Shown: positions 29,492 through 39,594, counted from the first letter of the stretch. The stretch: DNA of 64,000 bases from Mucilaginibacter sp. SJ (GCF_028993635.1 NZ_CP118631.1:3100001-3164000); one strand, 5' to 3'. Made by a program: numbers and translations. Notes: a model not told the origin generated them from the sequence alone.

Positions 29492-29537
29492 AATTCCGAA
29501 ATATTATTGATGGTTTATTTGACTAAGTAACAAATAA

Positions 29538-29573
29538 AAAAAGATTTGTGCAATCGATTGCACAAATCTTTTT
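29538..29573. promoter_or_regulatory. LacI-type operator 3, 36-base perfect palindrome
   Basis: A perfect 36-base palindrome centred between 29555 and 29556, with core TGCAATCGATTGCA (29549-29562) extended by AAAAAGATTTG and its complement. It lies 47 bases before the start of the SASA esterase gene. The same core is found at operators 1 and 2. Confidence 0.8.
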
Positions 29574-29683
29574 CATTTTAATTTCTGATTAGTCAGTAAA
29601 CGATCATAAATGTGTTCATAGTCCTGCAACGCAGTAGCAATGAACATTTTTTTGTTTAAAATCGCATTTATCAAAACCGGCAG

Positions 29684-31513
29684 ATGGCTAAAACAAGAAA
29701 TATCAAACCAGAGCAAAAGATTTCGTTCAGAGAGCGCTTGTCGGCATTAAGCAATCTCCCGGATTTTTTCAGGCTGGTATGGCAAAGCAGTCCGGGTAAA
29801 ACAACAGCAAGCTTTTTGTTACGTATTATACGTTCGGCCATGCCGGTTGCCTTGTTGTATGTAGGCAAACAGATCATCGACCAGGTGGTATTGCTCAACC
29901 GCCACGGCGGAAGCCAGCATGAATTATGGAAACTGGTTGTTATCGAGTTTTTGCTGGCTGTGGCAACCGACGGCTTAAACCGGATGATCAGCCTGATGGA
30001 CAACTTGCTGGGCGACCTCTTTGCCAACTATACCTCCATGCACATCATGCGCCATGCAGCCACCCTCGACCTGGAACAGTTTGAAGATTCTGTATTTTAT
30101 GATAAACTGGAGCGTGCCCGGCAGCAAACCGTTGGGCGTACCATACTTTTATCACAGGTAATGAGCCAGATCCAGGATTTTATCTCCATAGCCTTCCTGC
30201 TTACCGGCTTGTTAACTTTAAACCCCTGGCTCATTCTGCTGCTGCTCATATCAATCATCCCGTCATTTATGGGCGAAAGCTATTTTAACAGTCAGAATTA
30301 CGCGCTCACCAGGAGCCAGACACCCGAACGAAGAGAGCTGGATTATGTACGCTACCTGGGCGCCAGTGATGAAACGGCTAAAGAGGTAAAGATCTTTGGT
30401 TTAGCTGACTTTATTATTAACCGCTTTAAAACATTATCAGATAAATTTTATGCCGATAACAGCAAACTGGCTGTACGGCGTTCGGCCTGGGGCACCTTCT
30501 TTTCTGTTTTAGGGAGTGTTGGCTACTATACCGCGTATGGTTTTATTATTTATCAAACTGTTACGGGTAAGTCTTCGGTAGGTACACTTACCTTCCTGGC
30601 AGGTTCATTCAGGCAGCTGAGCAGCCTGATGGAAAATTCGTTGAACCGCTTTACATCGGTTTCACAGGGCGCTATCTATCTAAATGATTTTCATGACTTT
30701 TTTGAGATCAAACCCAATATCAAAGTTGCCGCGTCTCCGTTGCCATTTCCGAACCCAATAAAACAGGGCTTTACATTTGAGGATGTTGGCTTTAAGTACA
30801 ACAACACCGAATCATGGGCCAACAGGCACCTGAGTTTTACCCTGCACCCCGGCGAAAAGATTGCATTGGTAGGCGAAAACGGTGCCGGCAAAACTACGCT
30901 TGTTAAGCTACTTGCCCGTCTATATGATCCTACAGAAGGGCGCATCCTGCTGGATGGTGCAGATTTGAGAGATTATGACCTTACCGATCTCCGCTTAAAC
31001 CTGGGCATTATTTTCCAGGATTATATCCGTTACCAGATGAGCTTTTCTCAGAATATTGCGGTAGGAAACATTGATGAGCAGGACAATACCGAACTGATCC
31101 GTAAAGCTGCCCGGGAAAGCCTTGCAGACGCGCTTGCGGCCAAACTTCCTCTTGGGTATGAGCAGTGGCTGGGCAGGCGGTTTAATGAGGGGGTTGAATT
31201 ATCAGGCGGTGAATGGCAGAAAGTTGCATTGGCAAGGGCCTATATGAAAGATGCACAGGTGCTCATACTTGACGAACCTACTGCAGCGCTTGACGCCCGT
31301 GCTGAATACGAGGTATTTCAGCGCTTTTCATCATTAACACAGGGCAAATCGGCCGTACTCATTTCACACCGGTTTTCAACGGCGCGACTGGCTGACCGGA
31401 TCATCGTATTAGAAAAAGGCAAGATCCTTGAAGCAGGCACACATCAGGAACTCATGGCCAACAATGGCCGTTACGCCGAGTTATTTAGTTTGCAGGCTGC
31501 GGGGTATCAATAA
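29684..31513 (+). CDS. ABC exporter, fused permease and ATPase
   Basis: A 609-residue half-transporter of the inner membrane. The N-terminal ~340 residues carry several hydrophobic segments (for example FISIAFLLTGLLTLNPWLIL). The ATPase part has Walker A GENGAGKT (about residue 400), signature LSGGEWQKVALARAY (about 505) and Walker B VLILDEPTAALD (about 527), then the H-loop LISHRFST. It should act as a homodimer. The substrate is unknown; relatives export lipids, peptides or drugs. It stands alone between the xylan cluster and GH2. Confidence 0.9.
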   Translation: MAKTRNIKPEQKISFRERLSALSNLPDFFRLVWQSSPGKTTASFLLRIIRSAMPVALLYVGKQIIDQVVLLNRHGGSQHELWKLVVIEFLLAVATDGLNRMISLMDNLLGDLFANYTSMHIMRHAATLDLEQFEDSVFYDKLERARQQTVGRTILLSQVMSQIQDFISIAFLLTGLLTLNPWLILLLLISIIPSFMGESYFNSQNYALTRSQTPERRELDYVRYLGASDETAKEVKIFGLADFIINRFKTLSDKFYADNSKLAVRRSAWGTFFSVLGSVGYYTAYGFIIYQTVTGKSSVGTLTFLAGSFRQLSSLMENSLNRFTSVSQGAIYLNDFHDFFEIKPNIKVAASPLPFPNPIKQGFTFEDVGFKYNNTESWANRHLSFTLHPGEKIALVGENGAGKTTLVKLLARLYDPTEGRILLDGADLRDYDLTDLRLNLGIIFQDYIRYQMSFSQNIAVGNIDEQDNTELIRKAARESLADALAAKLPLGYEQWLGRRFNEGVELSGGEWQKVALARAYMKDAQVLILDEPTAALDARAEYEVFQRFSSLTQGKSAVLISHRFSTARLADRIIVLEKGKILEAGTHQELMANNGRYAELFSLQAAGYQ

Positions 31514-31540
31514 AAAGGGAGCAAATGATCATCTGCTCCC
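31512..31540 (-). terminator. Terminator between the ABC exporter and GH2 genes
   Basis: Arms GGGAGCA (31517-31523) and TGCTCCC (31534-31540) form a hairpin with further partial pairing inside. Read leftward it is followed by TTTTTA, so it ends the GH2 transcript. It may also act for the exporter in the other direction. Confidence 0.7.
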
Positions 31541-31566
31541 CCAATCTAAATTATTTTAATCAGTAA

Positions 31567-34500
31567 CTATTTTTTACCGAATAGCTGGATCTGGTAGCTA
31601 AAACTTGCATCTTTTGCATAAACCCTGTACTGTTCCAGTGGTTTAGGGCCGCATCCATATGAGCCAACGCCTAAAGTTTTATGGCTGATGCATAATACAG
31701 TGCCTTTGCTTTTCGGCAAATCTATCTTGTATTCCACATCGGTCATTTCCTCATCGCTATATGGCAGCGCAGTTACCTGGAACAGCTCACCTGCTTGTTT
31801 AACAGCAATACCAGAGCCTTTAACAGTACTTACCTTAGCCCATCTTACATCCTCATGATTACCGCAATCCATCGGCTTTTCGTATGGGGTTTGCTGTTGC
31901 GCTATGCTGCTTGAGTAACGGCCAACATCAAAGCCGCTTTTTCTGTCGGCATAGTTTTCCATCGGCCCGCGGCCAAAATATTCAAATTGGTTTAAGTCCT
32001 TTTTCAGGAACAAACGAACCCCTAACCTGCCCAGCACCAGTTTCGGATCGGCATTAAAGCTTACATTATTGTCTGCTTTAATAATGCCGTTGCTGTTTAT
32101 GGTATAAGTTACCTGGTGATGAACAACAAAATCGTGCTTACCGGTCCCGGTGAGGTTTACTTTGATTTCTACCTGCCCTGCGGATAGTTGGGTGCTTTTT
32201 ACCGCATCTGTTTTCCAGCTGATCTCTTTAAGACCATATTTAACCCAATCGTCATAAGCCCACATATCATCCTTGCGGTGTGGTGCGCGCCATAGGTGCA
32301 ACATAGGGCCGCCGTTATTTTGCAAAACGTTTTCCCCGCCTTTCTCCATTTTTGAGAAAGTTCCTTTTTCTTTATCAAACTCCAGGCTAAAACCATCGCC
32401 TTTTACTTTGATCTCATTACCGGCATCAGATAAAGATAGTTTACCTGCCGTAGGTTGTTCTTTAGCCGCCGGTACAGCAATAGGCAGTTCCAGTTGCTGA
32501 GCGGCTACTTCAAATCCTTTTTTGGCCCACATTTTATCGGCAGCGAGGTCAAATGAGATCCTCAGGAAATACTCTGCACCGGATTTAGGGGTAACCTGGT
32601 ACGGAACTTTTACATCAAGCTCTTCGCCCGGTTTAATTTCCTTAAGCGGTAAATCGCCTGAAGATACGGTTGTACCATCCTCCGTCACTACCCATTTGGC
32701 AGTTAAACCGTTTAGGTTAATAAACTGGTAACGGTTTTTGATTGTCACCAGGCCATTTTTCAGATCTTTGGGATGAACGCTGATCCATTGGTAGGCATGT
32801 TTTAACTCGGGATAGTGCGGTTTCAACGAACGGTCGGAAAATACAACGCCTTTGTGAATGAAGTACTGATCGTTCGGATACTCGCCAAAACCACCGCCAA
32901 AAGCAGTGATAGGATGCTTAGGGTCACGGTTATTATAGATGCCCTGATCCTGCCATTCCCAGATAGCGCCGCCTAATAATTGCGGATATTTATCAAACAA
33001 GTCGTTATAAATATCAACAGAACCCATAGAGTTGAACATAGCGTGTGCATACTCGCACAGGTAAAATGGTTTGGTAAGGCTTTGATCGTTGGCATGTTTT
33101 TCCAGGTTCTCTACATCAGTATACATTTCGCTGTCCATATCGGCAGGATTGTTTTTGCCTATGCCAAAGCCCTGGTAATGTGTTGGACGTGTATCATCAA
33201 TACCTTTTATTACTTTCAGGATAGCCCTGAAGTTTGAACCGCCGCTGCCGCATTCGTTACCTAAACTCCAGATGATAACTGAAGGGTGATTTTTAAAGTT
33301 CTCTACGTTGGCCACGTTCCTGTCAATCAACGCGGCTTTAATCCTGGGTTCTTCATTAAATTCATCCCACGCACCGTGGCTTTCCAAATTAGCTTCAGCA
33401 ACAAGGTAAATTCCATACTGGTCGCACAGTTCATACCATCTCGGATCGTCAGAATAATGGCAGGTACGCACATGGTTGCAATTAGCCTGCTTAATGAGCA
33501 CAATATCCCTGATCATTTGCTCTTCAGTAACGGCATGCCCATCATTCGGCCAGTTTTCATGGCGGTTTACACCTTTCAGTTTAATAGGCACGCCATTAAC
33601 CAAAAATAATCGGCCTTTAATTTCTATATTTCTGAAACCGGTTCGCGATGACAGCGTTTCAACGGCATTTGCGCCATCATCAATTTTTACAACTGTGGTA
33701 TAAAGCTTTGGCGTTTCGGCTGTCCATTTCTGCGGATTGTTTACATGGAAACTCGCCTCAACTGTTACCTCTTCGCCTGGTTTTAGGGCAGGAATAGCTT
33801 TTTTCACGGTAGCACCCGAAACAGGCACCGAACCATTATATAAAGCCACATCCAGCAAACGGGCCTTAACAGCTACTGTACCATAGTTTTTTATTTTGGC
33901 CGATACCAGCACATCGGCATTTTTGTATTGCTTATCAAGATTTGTTTTCACAAAATAGTCCCTGATATGCTCCTGCGGACTGCTCCAAAGGGTTACATTC
34001 CTGAATATCCCGCTTAAGCGCCACATGTCCTGATCTTCAAGGTAACTACCGGTGGTAAAGCGGTACACCTCGACAGCTAAAGTATTTTTGCCCGGTTTAA
34101 CGTATTTGGTAAGGTCAAACTCGGCAGCATTACGGCTATTTACACTGTAACCAACTTTTTTACCATTTACCCAGATAAAAAAACCAGCATCAACCCCATC
34201 AAAGGTGATAAAAATGCGGCGGCTGTTCCATTCAGTAGGTATAGTAAAATCGCGGCGATAGCTGCCTACCGGGTTTCTTTCCTTATAGGCTGTATATTTC
34301 ACCGGCGGGGTGCTCATCACCCTCGGAAAATCTTTCTGAAAAATATAAGTAAAGTTACTGTAATACGGGGTGCCGTAACCTTCAACCTGCCAGTTGGATG
34401 GCACTTTGATATTCTTCCAACCGGATACATCATAGCCGGGTTTATAAAAATTAACAGGACGTTTCTGCGGCCAGTCCACCCAGTTAAATTTCCAAAGTCC

Positions 34501-34767
34501 GTTTAGGCTGCGGCTAAAAGTTGAAGCCCGCCTGTTGCCGGCCAAAGCCTCTTTTAAAGACGCATAAGGCATCAGCGTGGCATGGCTTGCCTCCTTATTA
34601 ATGCCAATGTTTTCAGGATCTTCGATCTCTTTCGGAACAGAAGCTGTATCCGACTTCGATAGCCCGTTGTCAGCCTGCTGAAAGCTAAAGCCTGTTTTAT
34701 GGCTCAACACGAAAATGAAAAGCAACAAAACCCGAAAGAATTGTTTGTTAAAATGAGATTGGCGCAT
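31567..34767 (-). CDS. Secreted GH2 beta-galactosidase
   Basis: A 1,066-residue LacZ-like enzyme with an N-terminal signal (about residues 1-30). The order is a sugar-binding beta domain (about 90-270), an immunoglobulin-like domain, and a TIM barrel with NRHENWPNDGHAV, the acid/base Glu in LGNECGSGG and the nucleophile Glu in YLCEYAHAM. A further Ig-like domain and the small C-terminal beta-sandwich (ENYADRKSGFDVGRY) follow. The full five-domain length matches beta-galactosidases. It is a single gene with its own promoter (TATATTTG at 34835-34842) and terminator. It may act on galactan released by the GH53 enzyme nearby. Confidence 0.92.
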   Translation of the reverse strand: MRQSHFNKQFFRVLLLFIFVLSHKTGFSFQQADNGLSKSDTASVPKEIEDPENIGINKEASHATLMPYASLKEALAGNRRASTFSRSLNGLWKFNWVDWPQKRPVNFYKPGYDVSGWKNIKVPSNWQVEGYGTPYYSNFTYIFQKDFPRVMSTPPVKYTAYKERNPVGSYRRDFTIPTEWNSRRIFITFDGVDAGFFIWVNGKKVGYSVNSRNAAEFDLTKYVKPGKNTLAVEVYRFTTGSYLEDQDMWRLSGIFRNVTLWSSPQEHIRDYFVKTNLDKQYKNADVLVSAKIKNYGTVAVKARLLDVALYNGSVPVSGATVKKAIPALKPGEEVTVEASFHVNNPQKWTAETPKLYTTVVKIDDGANAVETLSSRTGFRNIEIKGRLFLVNGVPIKLKGVNRHENWPNDGHAVTEEQMIRDIVLIKQANCNHVRTCHYSDDPRWYELCDQYGIYLVAEANLESHGAWDEFNEEPRIKAALIDRNVANVENFKNHPSVIIWSLGNECGSGGSNFRAILKVIKGIDDTRPTHYQGFGIGKNNPADMDSEMYTDVENLEKHANDQSLTKPFYLCEYAHAMFNSMGSVDIYNDLFDKYPQLLGGAIWEWQDQGIYNNRDPKHPITAFGGGFGEYPNDQYFIHKGVVFSDRSLKPHYPELKHAYQWISVHPKDLKNGLVTIKNRYQFINLNGLTAKWVVTEDGTTVSSGDLPLKEIKPGEELDVKVPYQVTPKSGAEYFLRISFDLAADKMWAKKGFEVAAQQLELPIAVPAAKEQPTAGKLSLSDAGNEIKVKGDGFSLEFDKEKGTFSKMEKGGENVLQNNGGPMLHLWRAPHRKDDMWAYDDWVKYGLKEISWKTDAVKSTQLSAGQVEIKVNLTGTGKHDFVVHHQVTYTINSNGIIKADNNVSFNADPKLVLGRLGVRLFLKKDLNQFEYFGRGPMENYADRKSGFDVGRYSSSIAQQQTPYEKPMDCGNHEDVRWAKVSTVKGSGIAVKQAGELFQVTALPYSDEEMTDVEYKIDLPKSKGTVLCISHKTLGVGSYGCGPKPLEQYRVYAKDASFSYQIQLFGKK

Positions 34768-34834
34768 AGGTATATATTTGGTTGAAATGATTTGATTTTT
34801 ATATCGCAGATCCGAAACAAAGAATTATAAAACT

Positions 34835-34842
34835 CAAATATA
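34835..34842 (-). promoter_or_regulatory. -7 element of the GH2 gene
   Basis: The minus strand reads TATATTTG, a full match to TAnnTTTG, 68 bases before the GH2 ATG. The nearest TTTTG upstream is 24 bases away, longer than the usual spacing, so the -33 contact is uncertain. Confidence 0.45.
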
Positions 34843-34907
34843 ACAACTGTCACATATACATATGTACAAAAATGCTAAAACCTTTTATCTATTTGTATCG
34901 TATTATT

Positions 34908-36233
34908 TTATGACTTCTTTTGCCCGCTCAATTTAGTCACGACCAGGTTGCCAACCTTGTTCCCCTGAACGATACCGTTATCAATAGCATCCATAAAATG
35001 AATGCCTCCCCAAAATCTTGAAATAGCAGCTTCTTTGGCGGCCTGTATAAACGAGTTGAAATGCCTTGGCGGGATACCATAACTTACTTCTACATCATCG
35101 GTATATTTAAAATTATCGCCCAGGTAATGCGTGAGGATAACCGCAGCCGTTGTTGAAACCACCGAATGGCCACTGATGTACTCAGGGAATGGCGGGGTTT
35201 GCAGCAGGGGTTTCCAATGCGGATCTATATACCTACGGATGGCAGTTTCGGGCCTGATGCGATTAGTGCGATATTTATCTTCCCAGCAGCAAATAAAACC
35301 ATCCAGCAGGCCTATGGCTACAGCGGTATTGATCTGCACAGTTTTGGAGAAACCGGTTTTGGCCTGCTTACAGGCAATAGCCGTTATCCCCATCCAATGT
35401 GCCCCCGGCGAGATTTTTTTAAGGCCGATGAGCATGTGACCGTCATTTTGAACGGCAAAGGGATTACAATCCCAAAAATTGGCAATATCTTTTTCTTCCT
35501 GCTTTAAAGCATTGCCACTTTTGGCGTAGCTCATCTGCAAAAACTTATAAAAAAGCGAATTCTTATCGGTTGAAAAAGGAATAGGCGCATCAGGCACAAA
35601 TTGTGCGGCCGAATCAAGCGTCATGGGCCTTATCGTGTTAAAATACGGCTCAACAGGTAGCATATAAGCAGGCGGGGTAAGGTCCCAGCTGCCTGGTGTT
35701 TGCTTAAGCTTATAACGCGGATAGTTGTTTATTTTCCGGTAACCATCAGCCTTGGCATAAGCCAGGATTTGTTTACTGATTGTTTTGGCATAGCTTTTTG
35801 AACTGTCGATAACTTCGCTGCTGAAGCCGATGTTTTTGCACGAATCAATAAAGGAAGACTCGTAGCCCAGCATTAAGGTACCCGATGGCAACAGCTTGGC
35901 AGATGTTTCAAACATGGCCAGTACTGCGCTTAGCTGATAATTATAACCGGTATTTTGTTTGGGGTGTTTGATATCCGGATATTGATTCAATACACCGCGC
36001 ATACTGTTGATCTGTTTGTCGTTTTCGGCAACTACCTCGTACCCTGCAAGGCAGGTATAAGCAAAAAAACGGGCTGCCAACGGTGGGTTGGTAACATCAT
36101 GAATCATTACGCTGGTCATATGGCCAACAACTTTGCTCACATCCTGGTTGGTTAATTCGGGTTGCTTTTTCGGGCTGCAGCTTATCATCACAAATAAGCC
36201 ACAGGCCGGTATTAGCATTAACAGTTTTTTCAT
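34908..36233 (-). CDS. Vanadium-dependent haloperoxidase-like (PAP2) lipoprotein
   Basis: A 441-residue protein with a lipoprotein signal ending at Cys19 (FVMISC). The vanadate or phosphate pocket motifs of the PAP2/haloperoxidase superfamily are in order in the C-terminal third: KYRTNRIRPE, PEYISGHSVVS and SRFWGGIHFMDA. The family includes true haloperoxidases and acid phosphatases; the sequence cannot decide between them. It follows the VCBS protein gene after 10 bases and is clearly in the same operon. Confidence 0.85.
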   Translation of the reverse strand: MKKLLMLIPACGLFVMISCSPKKQPELTNQDVSKVVGHMTSVMIHDVTNPPLAARFFAYTCLAGYEVVAENDKQINSMRGVLNQYPDIKHPKQNTGYNYQLSAVLAMFETSAKLLPSGTLMLGYESSFIDSCKNIGFSSEVIDSSKSYAKTISKQILAYAKADGYRKINNYPRYKLKQTPGSWDLTPPAYMLPVEPYFNTIRPMTLDSAAQFVPDAPIPFSTDKNSLFYKFLQMSYAKSGNALKQEEKDIANFWDCNPFAVQNDGHMLIGLKKISPGAHWMGITAIACKQAKTGFSKTVQINTAVAIGLLDGFICCWEDKYRTNRIRPETAIRRYIDPHWKPLLQTPPFPEYISGHSVVSTTAAVILTHYLGDNFKYTDDVEVSYGIPPRHFNSFIQAAKEAAISRFWGGIHFMDAIDNGIVQGNKVGNLVVTKLSGQKKS

Positions 36234-36243
36234 TGCCTTTTTA

Positions 36244-39200
36244 TTATTGCTTATATGCCTTTAGTTTGCCTTTATCGAGGGCAAATAGTAAAACGTTATT
36301 TAATTGAAGTACACTCCTAACATCTCCCCTGATGTTAAAGCCCGATTGCTGCTGGTTTATGTATTGGTAATTACCCTTGCCATCGCCCTTAAGCAGTACA
36401 CCGTAATTAGCATCATATTTACCAAAACGGATTCGGGCCTTGTTGATGTTGCCGCAAAGCAAAAGATCATCTTTGCCATCGCGATCATAATCAAATGAAG
36501 TAATGGTAAAAACCGGCGAATACTGGGCCTGTAAGGGTAATGCCGCCAGCTTTAATTTCCCTTGTGCATTACTGATAAAGCATGCTGTAGCCAGTTCATT
36601 AGCTGTCAGTTTTTTTACATCTTTTATTTCTTCGGCAGTAAAAATCTTGTCCATTGTAGCATCGGCATAGCTTTTATAATCGGGAAACCGGCCACGCATA
36701 ACACTCATTTGGTCAAGCAATTCATCACGGCTTACAAAAGGGTAACTTTTATGCTGAATGTAAAAACAAAGCATCGGGTCAACGGAGCCGTTATCATCAA
36801 AATCTTTATAAAACATTTCCGCAGGCTCGACATCGCTTGCTTTACATTGCGTATTTAAACCAACGTTTCCGGCTATAATATCAGGATGGCCGTCATGGTT
36901 GATATCGCTTACCTGTAAACAGTTCCACCAGCCGGCATATTTTTTATCAAAGTATTTTGTTGTAGCATCGGTTAGTTTGGCGCCGCTATTTTCAAAAACA
37001 GTGATCGGCATCCATTCGCCGGCCAGCACAAGGTCGGGCTTTTTATCACCGTTCATATCAACCCAGGCAGCATCGGTCACCATGCCTATATTTTTCAATG
37101 CCGGGTTATATTTTGCAGTTTCATCAGTAAAATGTCCCTTGCCATCATTGATCAAAATATAGCTTTCGGGCGCTTCGGGATACTGCCCGGGTATTACCCT
37201 GCCGCCGACAAACAAATCAGGTGAACCATCGCCGTTGATATCGGCCGCTTTTACACAGCTTTTACTGCTGATCATTTGGGGCAAAGCGTTGTTTGTCTTG
37301 TTAAAATTTCCTTTGCCATCATTGAGATAAAGCCTGTCCTGCAATAAGACATCATCCGGTTTATAATCGGCATAGCCGCCGGAGCAAACATACAGGTCGG
37401 GCTTACCATCGCCATTGGCATCAAAAAACAATGCAGCCGCATCGGTGCTATTCTTATCGGCGTCGAAGGCGGGAACAGCTTTACTTATAAATTTCCCATC
37501 TTTTTGCTGCAGGTATAAAACACCGGCCTTGCCATCATGCGCGCCGGCATAAATATCCTCGAGCCCATCGCCATTTGCATCACCTTTAGTAAGGATGGAA
37601 CCCGAAAAAGATATGGAGTTAACCATTAACGGCTGCCGTTTAAAATCATTGATGGTATTATCGCTTTCCTGGGAGGCTATAGGAGCAGGTACCTCTTTAA
37701 ATATCGGATTGATTTGCTTTTGCACCGGATTGGTACCCAATGCGTCCTTTTCATTTAAAACAAGCTGCTTATCGGCTTTTACTTTTTGAAGCACTTGCGA
37801 CTTGCCGCTTTGCCAGATGACCCTTAATGAATCTACCTGTTTATCTTTTCCCAATCCAAAATGAAGTACTGTTGACACGGTTGACTGGTAACCACGGTTT
37901 GGCATTTGCTCCAGGTATTGCGTTTTATTGCCCGAATAGATGCTCACCTTAGCCCCAATACCCTGGGTATTGGCCCCATTGCCATTTAATTTTATCGATA
38001 AATAATGGTTGTCATTTTGTTTAGCTGCCTGGTTTTCATAAACAAAAGCAGGCTGATTGATATTGTTTACCACCAGGTCAAGGTCACCGTCATTATCCAG
38101 ATCGGCATAAGCGGCGCCGTTGCTGTTTGATGGCAGCGTTATGCCCCACTGCTCGCTTGTGTTGGTGAACGTAGTATTGCCGTTATTTTTAAACAGGTAA
38201 CTTTTCATTTGCGATGAGGGCATCTGGTTTACGATATCCAGGAGGTCCTGCCGCATTACGCGCCTGTCTTTAAGGTTATCACCCATAAATTTCAGGAAAT
38301 CCATATTGGTGTAATCGCGGGTATATCCATTGCTTACAAACAGATCCTTCCAGCCATCATTGTCATAATCGGCAAAAAGGGGCGACCAGCTCCAGTCGGT
38401 ATTGGAAACTCCGGCCAACTGCCCTATCTCGCTAAACGAGTTATTGCCGTTGTTGATCTGCAACATGTTACGCATATATTGGTAATAAAAGCCAACCCGC
38501 AGGTTCAGGTCGAAGGCTTCATAATTATCAACGCCGAATAATAGCTTCTGCCGTTTGTTATCTTCAGGAAGCATATCCAGGGTGTAGATATCGGGTTTGC
38601 CATCATTGTTAATATCGGCTACATCATTTCCCATGGAGTAGAAGGAACTATGACCAATCTGTTTTTGGAGCTCATCGGTAAAACTTCCCTTCCCGTTATT
38701 AATATATAACCTGTCGGGAATACTGTAATCATTGGATACATAAATATCCGGCCAGCCATCGCCATTAATATCGGCAATACCGGCTGCAAGGCCGTATGAC
38801 AACGAGGTGTTGATAATGCCTGCGGAACCGGTAACATCAGTAAAATGATTATTGTCATTCTGCAGCAGCCTGATCCCCGATTCGTTATCTTTTTTGGCCG
38901 ACATCTCTTTAACAAATGCATCATCAAGAATGCTAATCCGTGCCGGGTTGTGGTTAACTAACAACAGGTCGAGATCGCCGTCCCGGTCACAATCAAAAAA
39001 GTATGCTTGCGTACTGAATGATGGGAAATCAAGGCCGTAATCAACAGTCAGGTCTTTAAACATAGGTACTCCGGCGGCATCGTTGCCCTGGTTTATAAAT
39101 AGCTGGTTAATCCGTTTCTCGGCCCTTATTTTGCCCGAATAACATATATAGATATCCAGCTTACCATCGCCGTTAACATCAGCAATGGTTACTCCTGTTT

Positions 39201-39594
39201 TCCAGGGACCGGGCCTGCCTGCTACACCGGCGTCAGCAGTAATATCCTTAAACTGCATATTGCCCTGGTTCAGGTACAATTTATTGTCGGTCATGTTGCC
39301 CGTAAAATAAAGATCCTGCAGGCCATCGCCGTTTAAGTCGCCAACAGCCACACCACCACCGTTATAAAAATACTCGTACATCAGCACGTTGGTGTTTAAA
39401 CCCTCGGTTAAGGTATTGGCAAAATCAATATGTGTTTGCTCTTGCTGCAATAGTTTAAACAAGGGTTGTTGTGAATTGGCAGAGGGCTCATGATTGCACC
39501 CTGCGAATAACATCAGGATACATAAAGCCGGGAACATCAAAAACGATTGTTCTTTTCGCTTTTTAAGCGGGAGGGGGCACCGGAATATCTTCAT
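36244..39594 (-). CDS. VCBS/FG-GAP repeat lipoprotein with ASPIC/UnbV domain
   Basis: A 1,116-residue surface-type protein with a lipoprotein signal (Cys33, LFAGC). It consists of repeated calcium-binding propeller blades with D-x-N-x-D-G-x-x-D loops, for example GDLNGDGLQDLYF, ADVNGDGKLDIYI, ADINGDGWPDIYV, DYDNDGWKDLFV and DLDNDGDLDLVV, continuing in the C-terminal half. An ASPIC/UnbV-like segment lies near residues 520-590 (GIGAKVSIYSG, LHFGLG). Such proteins bind sugars or partners at the outer membrane. It is co-transcribed with the haloperoxidase-like gene, and I infer that the two work as a pair. No SusC/SusD neighbours are present. Confidence 0.88.
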   Translation of the reverse strand: MKIFRCPLPLKKRKEQSFLMFPALCILMLFAGCNHEPSANSQQPLFKLLQQEQTHIDFANTLTEGLNTNVLMYEYFYNGGGVAVGDLNGDGLQDLYFTGNMTDNKLYLNQGNMQFKDITADAGVAGRPGPWKTGVTIADVNGDGKLDIYICYSGKIRAEKRINQLFINQGNDAAGVPMFKDLTVDYGLDFPSFSTQAYFFDCDRDGDLDLLLVNHNPARISILDDAFVKEMSAKKDNESGIRLLQNDNNHFTDVTGSAGIINTSLSYGLAAGIADINGDGWPDIYVSNDYSIPDRLYINNGKGSFTDELQKQIGHSSFYSMGNDVADINNDGKPDIYTLDMLPEDNKRQKLLFGVDNYEAFDLNLRVGFYYQYMRNMLQINNGNNSFSEIGQLAGVSNTDWSWSPLFADYDNDGWKDLFVSNGYTRDYTNMDFLKFMGDNLKDRRVMRQDLLDIVNQMPSSQMKSYLFKNNGNTTFTNTSEQWGITLPSNSNGAAYADLDNDGDLDLVVNNINQPAFVYENQAAKQNDNHYLSIKLNGNGANTQGIGAKVSIYSGNKTQYLEQMPNRGYQSTVSTVLHFGLGKDKQVDSLRVIWQSGKSQVLQKVKADKQLVLNEKDALGTNPVQKQINPIFKEVPAPIASQESDNTINDFKRQPLMVNSISFSGSILTKGDANGDGLEDIYAGAHDGKAGVLYLQQKDGKFISKAVPAFDADKNSTDAAALFFDANGDGKPDLYVCSGGYADYKPDDVLLQDRLYLNDGKGNFNKTNNALPQMISSKSCVKAADINGDGSPDLFVGGRVIPGQYPEAPESYILINDGKGHFTDETAKYNPALKNIGMVTDAAWVDMNGDKKPDLVLAGEWMPITVFENSGAKLTDATTKYFDKKYAGWWNCLQVSDINHDGHPDIIAGNVGLNTQCKASDVEPAEMFYKDFDDNGSVDPMLCFYIQHKSYPFVSRDELLDQMSVMRGRFPDYKSYADATMDKIFTAEEIKDVKKLTANELATACFISNAQGKLKLAALPLQAQYSPVFTITSFDYDRDGKDDLLLCGNINKARIRFGKYDANYGVLLKGDGKGNYQYINQQQSGFNIRGDVRSVLQLNNVLLFALDKGKLKAYKQ

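Noticed and set aside
34852-34867. CATATACATATG-like palindrome upstream of GH2
   Set aside because: Too AT-rich and short to separate from chance; no second copy was seen.
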